NCBI GenBank assembly: GCA_035578175.1
Contig: JAQMRL010000006.1
Location: forward strand, 52,490,001 to 52,554,000
Reading direction: 5' to 3'
Length of the DNA stretch: 64,000 nucleotides
Origin: Catonia carolina
Lineage: Eukaryota > Arthropoda > Insecta > Hemiptera > Achilidae
Positions 57,086 through 64,000 of this stretch are shown in pieces. The notes below the pieces were generated by a model that saw only the letters and a program-made list of their open reading frames with translations, had not been told where the DNA came from and searched no databases. The position numbers and the translations under genes were made by a program. Positions within the stretch are counted from its first letter, which is position 1. Every line of letters starts with the position of its first letter.

Positions 57086-57833
57086 TCAATCAAATTAAAA
57101 CTAATTTCATTAAAGTTACAAACCTAAAGTTTAAAAATTACTTATTAATTTACAAACGATAAACCCGTAAACAAATAATACAATTTAAAATATTATCTTT
57201 ATTAATTTATTACTAAAATTTTAGTTAATTACTGAAAAACAAGTTGTATTTCACAATAATTATGGTTGTATTGCTTTAATTAAGTGTAATTAAACAACAC
57301 AATTACCCACATTAAGTATAATAATTAAATTTTGACGAAATGATAATACAGTATAATACAAATTACATGAAATTTGACGATAAACTTGGTGCATAATATC
57401 CGTAATTGAACGCACGTGTTTCTTTAATAAAACAATAATTATCACTAACAAGTCTAACCAGAAAAACCAATAAAAAAATTAAGTGGAACTAGACTAATCT
57501 TTCAACGAATTTTCGACTTAATTTCAAGATTAAAAGTTAATATAAGAAATTTTTGGAACAACAAAATATCATATTTAAAAATTTCAAGGACATCAGTCAA
57601 AAATACTTCCCATGATAACGAACGCCCCACATTACGTAACAAATTCAATACAGCATTCGGACTTAAAAATCCCTTTTGAAACAGAAGCTGCTAAAATAAA
57701 ATTTCAAAGTTTAACAGAACATTAACATCAATCCTTTAATACAGTAAAATGTTAAGACGAAACTTAACTCGCCGCTGCCTACGAAGAAAATTGAGTCGAA
57801 ATCCCCTGATCTAATAATTCCAGAAACACTTTT
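57086..57833. other. AT-rich DNA, nothing recognised
   Basis: No features seen. Confidence 0.5.
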
Positions 57834-58255
57834 TTGTTATCAGTCTCATGACTGGTTTGATGCAGTTCTCCAAGTTGTCTATCTTGGGCAAGTCGTTTCA
57901 TATCTACATACCTGTAACATTCTACATATTTTGTAATTTGTTTTATATATTTTAACCTTTGTCTCCCCCTACAATTCACTCCCTTAATATTACCCTCCAT
58001 TATTGATAGACCAATACCTGGACGTCTCAAGACATGCCCCACTAGCCTATCCCTTCTTCTGGTAAGATGCTTTCATATACTTCTTTTTCATCCACTCGTC
58101 TAAGAACCTCTAAATTACTTATTTTGTCCACCGACCTAATCTTTAACATTTTCCTTTAACACCACATTTCAAAAGCTTCTATCCTCTTCCTTTCTACAGC
58201 CCCTATCATCCACGTTTCACTCCCGTATAATGCTACACTCTAAACATAGTGTTCA
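57834..58255 (-). mobile_element. 5'-truncated LINE, reverse-transcriptase tail
   Basis: Reads ALYGSETWMIGAVERKRIEA, KISNLEVLRRVDEKEVYES, then after frameshifts GHVLRRPGIGLSIMEGNIKG and RYVDMKRLAQDRQLGELHQT. The 3' end has the hairpin CAGTC-ATGA-GACTG and AT-A6. This family is also at 55795. It resembles the insect LINE group whose tail reads GHVLRRP; exact clade not claimed. Confidence 0.8.
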
Positions 58256-59385
58256 GAAATTTTTCATTTTAATTTTACATTTTATATTAGTATATTCAAT
58301 GTTTCTGTCACATATAATTCTTCCAGTAACATCACTATTTTATAGTGCCCGATTTTCACATCCAATATGAAAGACTTCATTTTGAAATTACCATACGTTA
58401 ATTTTTATACAGTATTTTTATTTCATATTTTATTTTGTACCGATTGTTTATTATTTAGGTCTTCTGAAATCGATTCTCTAGGTATTAGAATATTTAACTC
58501 AGAAAAATGTTATTATAAGTAAATAGTTAAAGTTACTAAATGAATTGAGTAAAAATAAACCTAAATTCAAGACTGTTCCGGGAAATATGAGCCTTTTGGA
58601 CACCTAAAAAGGCTTATAATTAACTACTGTTACTACCCCTAAAATATTTAACAAACTGATAGTTTACATGAGTTTACATGTAAAATTGGATTATCTTAGA
58701 CGAAAGTATCTTAGGAAAGAAATTCAAAGACAATATCGACAGTAACTTAACATAAACAAACATTTTTAAATGAATAACTAATTCAGTAAATGCGTAACAG
58801 AAGCTATAAAACTTAATCGAATTTTATTGATACTTCTACGTCACTGATAATTCTCCATAACATAAGCCTACTAATTAAAAAAAACTAATATTATACAGTA
58901 AAAAAATGAGCCAATATTATCTGAATAAAATTCAATCATTCCGAAGGCTAAAACTTTAAAAGAAGAGTTAAAAGGTCAAAATGATATACAATAGTAACAT
59001 TGAAATTACCAAAAATAAATGGAAGTTAATTATTTAAATTAATTAAATAACTACAGTCTATAGATTATTAATAATTTAATTGATACCTATTATATTATTA
59101 AAAAAACCAATAAATAAATAAATTAAAAAACAAATTAATTTAATAGATTCATCACAGTAACTGTAATTGAGTGGGAATTTTACTATATTAATTAAAACAA
59201 ATTTCAAGAATATACTATTTTCTAGTACCACATTTTAGAGGTTAAAAAATTATAGAATATGGATGCATAGTGTATAACGAGCTAATTTTTTTGAATTGTT
59301 TCATTTAACAAATATTCTTCCGTTTGCGTAAACATAAACAGCCTAAAAAAACAAACACAATACTATCTTGACGGTTGCTTATTTT
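58256..59385. other. AT-rich DNA, nothing recognised
   Basis: About 1.1 kb with no coding signal or repeat match. Confidence 0.5.
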
Positions 59386-60329
59386 CAACCCCGAAGGAAA
59401 AAGAGGGATGCTTAAAGTAACCTATGTAGTATCTGTGTTTCTGTCTGTGGCATCGTAGCTCCTAAACGGATGAACCGATTTTGATTCAGTTTTCTTTTGT
59501 TTGAAAGATGACTTGATCAAGGGTGTTCTCAGCTATAAAAAAATTTAAAATTAAAAGATATAAAAAAACACAAAATCACTAATTGCTGCTAAACTAAGCG
59601 TTGTACAAAATTATTTTTCAAATAAAATCTGTAGGTTTTTAAAGGAATTTCAGCAAACATGGCGCCTACACTATCTTGTAAAGCATAAAAAATTTAGTAA
59701 ATGAGGCGATTTTTAAAAAAATCGTAGGAGCTGTTTTTGAGAAATTCGCAAAAAGTGACAAATGAAACGATAAACTACAACTTCCAGTTTACTACTAATT
59801 CTTTTACGCTCTACAAGATAGAGTAGGCGCCATGTATGCTGAAATTCTTGGAAAGGTTGTTTTCTTGTAAAAAAATTGTATTTTAAGATTGCGACTTAAA
59901 TATGCATTTTAGCGCAAAAATGTATACAATAAAAGTTGTAGAGAATTTAAAATCCTACAACGTTATTTCAAATGTTTTTGTATAACGCTTAGTTAAGCGG
60001 TAATTAGCGATTTTCTATTTTTTTCTCACGAAAACGTGTAAAAAGTTGATTTTTTAAGAATTCAGCCTTAGTATGCATTTTACGACATAAGTGAATAATC
60101 AAATTTATAGGAAATTCAAAGATCTACAACTTTTATTTAAGCATTTTTCTCTACAGAGCCTAGTTTAGCGTGAAAGAGTGATTTACCGTATTAACCGTAG
60201 ATATGATTAAAATAAGGTTATGTTTTTGGAGGTTAGTTTTTTGGTTATTTCTAATGTTTTATTACTAATATTAGGTTAAATACTAGTGGACCCGTGCGAA
60301 TAAATTCGCACAATAAGATGCAGATAAGG

Positions 60330-60425
60330 GAGACGGCAATAGTAAACCACCTCACTCCTCGTTTTTACTTAGTTAAACCTCTATAGGTTCCAACCAGCCT
60401 TTCGGCTGTTGACCTAAACAACAAC
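60330..60425 (+). repeat. SINE-C 3' fragment
   Basis: GGGAGACGGCAATAGTAAAC to CCTTTCGGCTGTTGACCTAA and ACAACAACAC. It lies inside the insertion that splits the H copy. Confidence 0.7.
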
Positions 60426-60805
60426 ACAAATTTTCATAAATATTTTATTATCAAAGGCCTTATATGAAACACTTACCATTGAATTTCAATGAAATTAACC
60501 ATGACTTTCCTGATGATATTGTATTGTGTTCATATATTCATTAGTGTTCATTACGTGGGAGACCCGCTGTACGGTATTACAGAGCTATACGTTGTAAACA
60601 ATATATTTTGTTCTTTTTCATTTCATAAAATGAAGCTCGAATTTAGCATGAATTTCAAGTTTAGAACTTTTTACCGAATCAGGAAAGAATACTCTTTAAA
60701 ACCATGTAAAAATTATAAAAATCCGTTCGGCAGAACTCTGTATTTAAGAGTTTAAAGAATTCCCATTAAAATACATTGGAAGTGATTTTGCGTTTTAAAT
60801 ATATA
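60426..60805. other. Insertion sequence of unknown type
   Basis: An 88-codon frame (60489-60755) starts MKLTMTFLMILYCVHIF, signal-like but without any recognised domain. It is probably chance, within the element that splits H. Confidence 0.35.
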
Positions 60806-60859
60806 GATTGTTCATTATTTGCATTGGCAAGAGAAAGTCGTGTGAGTGTTTCACCCAGA

Positions 60860-61760
60860 TTTTTTTTAATACTTTTTAAAGGTTTTTTAAAAAAATTCAA
60901 TTAAAGAAACAGGTGCAGACATGTAAAATTTGTTCTGAACAACCCATGACAACGTGAAAAGATTCTGTTAAAATTATCATTGTTATTATTATGTTGAATT
61001 TGACTGAATAATGATTTTCATGATGAAGAGTCATTGCGTAAAACTTTTAAATTTAATTTACCTTTGAACATGAACGTAAAGATATATTTTACTCTGATAT
61101 TAAAATTGAAACTTTATTTTACACCGAAATTTTACACAAAGATCTAATAAATTAATATAACAAACACCGTATTTTGATTAAAGAAGCAAACTCTGTCTTA
61201 ACCGTTACTTTTTCGGCTTCAGCACCTATGAAACTTAAGATTACTTTCTCAGCCTACTACAAAAAAACAAAAACGTCAAAATAATAAATTTACATTTTTA
61301 TGTAACACCGGTATAGATTACACATACATTAGAGAAACGAAATACAATTCTGTGACATAAAACAGATAAAATTTTATCTAAAAGAATTTACATTTAGACT
61401 ATTATAATTTCCAACACATAAAAAGATAATAAAGACTGATAATAATTAATATTAATAGAACTATATTCCTTTGTTTTCTAAATTTTAACAAAAAAAATCT
61501 GTCATAGAATTAGATGGAACTACAAAATAAACTAGATCAATGTATTAAAAAAGACAATAGTATATAATGTATTTTCATTTCCTAGTTACATATATAGTTT
61601 TACATAAAACATAACCTAGAAAGGGTAAAAAAAAGATTTAAATTGTAAATCCTATTATATATAAGGCATCCCAAAAGTATATAATACTTCAATATTTTTG
61701 TAACCGTTGAGTTAAAGTGTGTACTTGAAGATTAGTTAAAATATATTTCATGTTTGCTCT
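60860..61760. other. AT-rich DNA, nothing recognised
   Basis: No coding signal or repeat match. Confidence 0.5.
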
Positions 61761-62142
61761 TACCAGGCAAATGGAGTCTTAAATTATTCTTTGTATATGC
61801 TAGTTTCAGGGCTACAAAAAATAGTTCTTTTTCTTATTATATGGTCAGCCAATTGTATGACTGAAGCATTTAAGAACAAAAGAGGAAAAGGTGTAAAAGA
61901 CACTAATCACATTTATCTCCTCTGAGAGTAATGAATTTCGTTACACAGCCTGTGATGAATGAAGTAAAGATGTCATTTGCAAGGTGGAAAGAAGATGTTT
62001 TCAGAGGGCCCGGCATGCTGATTAACATAGGTTTCCAATCATTGAGGAAGGAAATGGTAAACCTTGTCACTCCTCGTTTTACTTAGTAAAGCTTCTAGAG
62101 ATTCAAATCAGCCTTTCGACTGATGACCTAAACAATAACAAT
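61761..62142 (+). repeat. SINE-C, near full length
   Basis: TACCAGGCAAATGGAGTC to CAGCCTTTCGACTGATGACC and AAACAATAACAATGAG. One side of the 3' stem has mutated (GGCTG to GACTG). Confidence 0.75.
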
Positions 62143-62200
62143 GAGTTATGACAAGGCCAGATCTTATCGGGAATCGAATCTGGTATCAGTGACATAATAT
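62143..62200 (-). repeat. SINE-D head fragment
   Basis: Minus strand has B box GATTCGATTCCC and TAAGATCTGGCC. It abuts the SINE-C tail. Confidence 0.5.
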
Positions 62201-62377
62201 AAACGATTAATAATAATAATAATTTGATTTATAACATCATTTTTTGAAATTTTGAGTCTTTGGTAGTAATGAAATGCTGTAGTGTTACACCTTGCTATTA
62301 ATAATCTCCCAGTTCAGATTTTGGGTACGATCTTGAGAAACGAAAATGTTAGGCAAAGAACTAGATCTTAAGAAAGG

Positions 62378-62772
62378 TTGTTGTTCAGGTCATCAGCCAA
62401 AAGGCTGGTTTGAACCCGTTGAGGTTTTACTAAGTAAATTGAGGAGGAGTGAGGTAGTTTACCATTGCCTTCCTCACTGAGTGGAAAAGTACACTTATCA
62501 GCATACCAGGCCCTCTGAAAAGCATATATTTTTCACTCTGCAAATGACACTTTCACTTCATTCACCACAGGGTCTGGCTGTATAATGAAATCCATTACTT
62601 TCAGACGAGATAACTCTGATTAGTGTCTTTTACACCTCTACTTCTTCTGTTCTTAAATGATTCAGTCATTTAATTGGCTGACCATGTGATAAGAAACAGA
62701 ACTATTTATTTTAGCCCTGCAACTAACAGATTGAGTGTAAATAATTTGACACTCCACCTGTCTGTTATGGGC
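62378..62772 (-). repeat. SINE-C, full length
   Basis: Plus strand TTGTTGTTCAGGTCATCAGC to CACTCCACCTGTCTGTTATG. Well preserved. Confidence 0.8.
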
Positions 62773-63762
62773 TGATTAGGAGAGGAATACCATAATAAAT
62801 ACAATAGAGATCAGGTTGTACTCGTAAGACACAGGTATATTCAAGGAATAAAAGTAGAAATACGGCCCTAAAGAAAGTTTCTTTACAATCTAGGTACAAG
62901 ACAAATAAAACCGCTCAAGGAAGTTATCGGTTTAAAAGATCTAACTATCTTTATAGAAGGCACGGATATCAAGAAAGGAAACTGAGAAGAGAAACACCGA
63001 ACGGCTATATGGGTTCAAGCAAAAGATAAAGTAAAAATTTAGCTTATATTACCAAAAATATTTCCTGAAAAATTATTAAAGCATTTCGAGCTTTTCAAGC
63101 ACCCGTTACAACGCGAAGAAGGGAGATTGAACGTTTCAGAATGTAGAACATTTTAAAACAATAATGTACGTAGCATTTCCTTTATGAATAATGTAAATAG
63201 AATACAAGTGAATTGTATTCACACATAAAATTCAATTTGAAATAGGTATTGTGATTTACAACATCCCTTATAGGTTAGAGGTACCCACCCAACATTCAAA
63301 TAATAAAAATGTATCTGTAGTTTTAAATTTTTAGTAAATTTATGGTTTTGAGTTTATGAAAAACCGAATTACAAATAAGTGACACAAAAATGAACTGCTA
63401 AACTGTAGCTGTTTACATCCTCGCCTTCTATTTAAGTACTACAGTATTGTTTGAAAATTGATTACAATGGAATAAACCTAATACCCAGATTTCATCTGAT
63501 TTTCACATTTCATGACCCTCTGAAACCAAAAAACTGGTTTATAAAGAATGCCAATATCTGTATTTTTTATAAACTCATAATAAAGCAAAAAATAAATAAA
63601 ATATTTAGCTGAAATTAGGAAACCAAGGTTTTTTAAACAGCTTTAAAGAGTTGTTTGTAATTTCTTAAGTGTTGTCTTTCCTTTGCTGGAAATATAATTA
63701 TTAGATTTATATTAGGATTAATGTAAACAAATAAATTCAGCGCCATAATTAAATCCTCTATT
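62773..63762. other. AT-rich DNA, nothing recognised
   Basis: About 1 kb with no features seen. Confidence 0.5.
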
Positions 63763-64000
63763 GGGGGGGGGGGGGGGTTTAACGTCCGACTCTTCTGCAA
63801 TTATTGCTAATGCAGACGGTGAAGGATGAAATGATGATTTGATTTGATTTTTATTTATTTAATTATTTAACGTTGCATCAACTACAACGGTCATTAGCGA
63901 CGACGTTGGGGTGTAACTATTGTACAATGGAGGATGAAATGATTTTTTGTAACGTATGAAAATATGCCGTGCCTGAATGGGATTTTATAGAAAAAACTAA
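63763..64000 (-). repeat. SINE-D with a nested retroposon, at window edge
   Basis: Left end is a 15-nt G run (63763-63777), then TTTAACGTCCGACTCTTCTG. It is interrupted at 63836-63930, resumes GATTTTTTGTAACG, and fades toward the edge (GCCGTGCCTGAATGGGATTT). Confidence 0.65.
63836..63930 (-). mobile_element. 95-bp truncated retroposon
   Basis: A 13-bp target duplication AGGATGAAATGAT (63823-63835, 63931-63943). The insert ends (minus sense) GTTGATGCAACGTTAAATAA and (ATCAA)n-like repeats, i.e. a LINE or SINE 3' tail. Confidence 0.7.

Larger units (their letters stand above)
59386..60859. mobile_element. Inverted pair of H fragments with nested insertion
   Basis: 59560-59788 is plus-strand H (GCTAATTGCTGCTAAACTAA to AACTACAACTTCCAG), preceded by an unrelated repeat (CGTAGCTCCTAAACGGATGA near 59455). 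59790-60278 is minus-strand H. It is interrupted at 60279-60805 and ends with its head at 60859 (GAGTGTTTCACCCAGA). The interruption begins AATACTAGTGGACCCGTGCG and has a hairpin GTGCGAA-TAAA-TTCGCAC. Confidence 0.65.

Noticed and set aside
60489..60755. 88-codon frame with a signal-peptide-like start
   Set aside because: Lies inside an insertion that splits an H copy; no recognisable domain, and AT-rich DNA often yields such frames.

Overview
The window is nuclear DNA of a large, AT-rich, repeat-laden animal genome. It is most likely an arthropod, and an insect is my best guess: mariner, jockey-like LINEs, hAT, piggyBac-like and pogo-like elements occur with several short-SINE families. A hemipteran is possible, but this cannot be proven from the sequence. 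No bacterial operons, rRNA, true tRNA genes or CRISPR arrays are visible.

One host gene can be supported, on the minus strand. Three exons (48327-48372, 5900-6097, 145-268) join in compatible phases. They encode the start and N-terminal coiled coil of an EML-type (echinoderm microtubule-associated protein-like) protein. The introns are about 42.2 kb and 5.6 kb, and the gene continues past position 1. The rest of 1-48 kb is therefore probably intronic, and 48.4-64 kb lies upstream of this first coding exon.

Almost everything else is transposon sequence. Working family names used here: (1) H, about 964 bp, at least 20 copies or fragments, with 13-bp subterminal inverted repeats, a hairpin at each end and an internal (CA)n tract, resembling Helentron-associated (HINE/DINE-1-like) elements. 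(2) SINE-B, 323 bp, tRNA-derived with clear A and B boxes and a palindrome between them. (3) SINE-C, about 393 bp, tailed (CAA)n and flanked by 10-11 bp target duplications. Its 3' stem-loop resembles that of a LINE family also present here. (4) SINE-D and SINE-A, shorter tRNA-like families. (5) A 936-941 bp mariner derivative whose 5' end is an inverted copy of its own 3' end. (6) A piggyBac-like TTAA element in two copies. (7) Foldback and MITE elements, an hAT element, pogo-like elements, 5'-truncated LINEs and a probable solo LTR.

Layout: 0-6 kb holds two EML exons, a deleted mariner-superfamily element, SINE-B split by a MITE, and the first mariner derivative. 6-20 kb is mostly H copies, including a four-deep nest at 10.6-12.8 kb. 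20-31 kb has jockey, SINE-C, MITEs, a LINE ORF1 with a 2A-like motif, a long inverted repeat and a pogo MITE. 32-41 kb has SINE-C, a piggyBac-like element with a SINE-B insertion, a tandem H pair with a solo LTR, and a doubly interrupted SINE-B. 42.5-45.1 kb is one palindromic element hit separately in both arms. 45-48 kb is H copies, then the first EML coding exon. 49-64 kb holds a SINE-C/hAT/SINE-D nest, LINE ends and more SINEs. Many insertions have recognisable target duplications, so the order of insertion can be read in several places.
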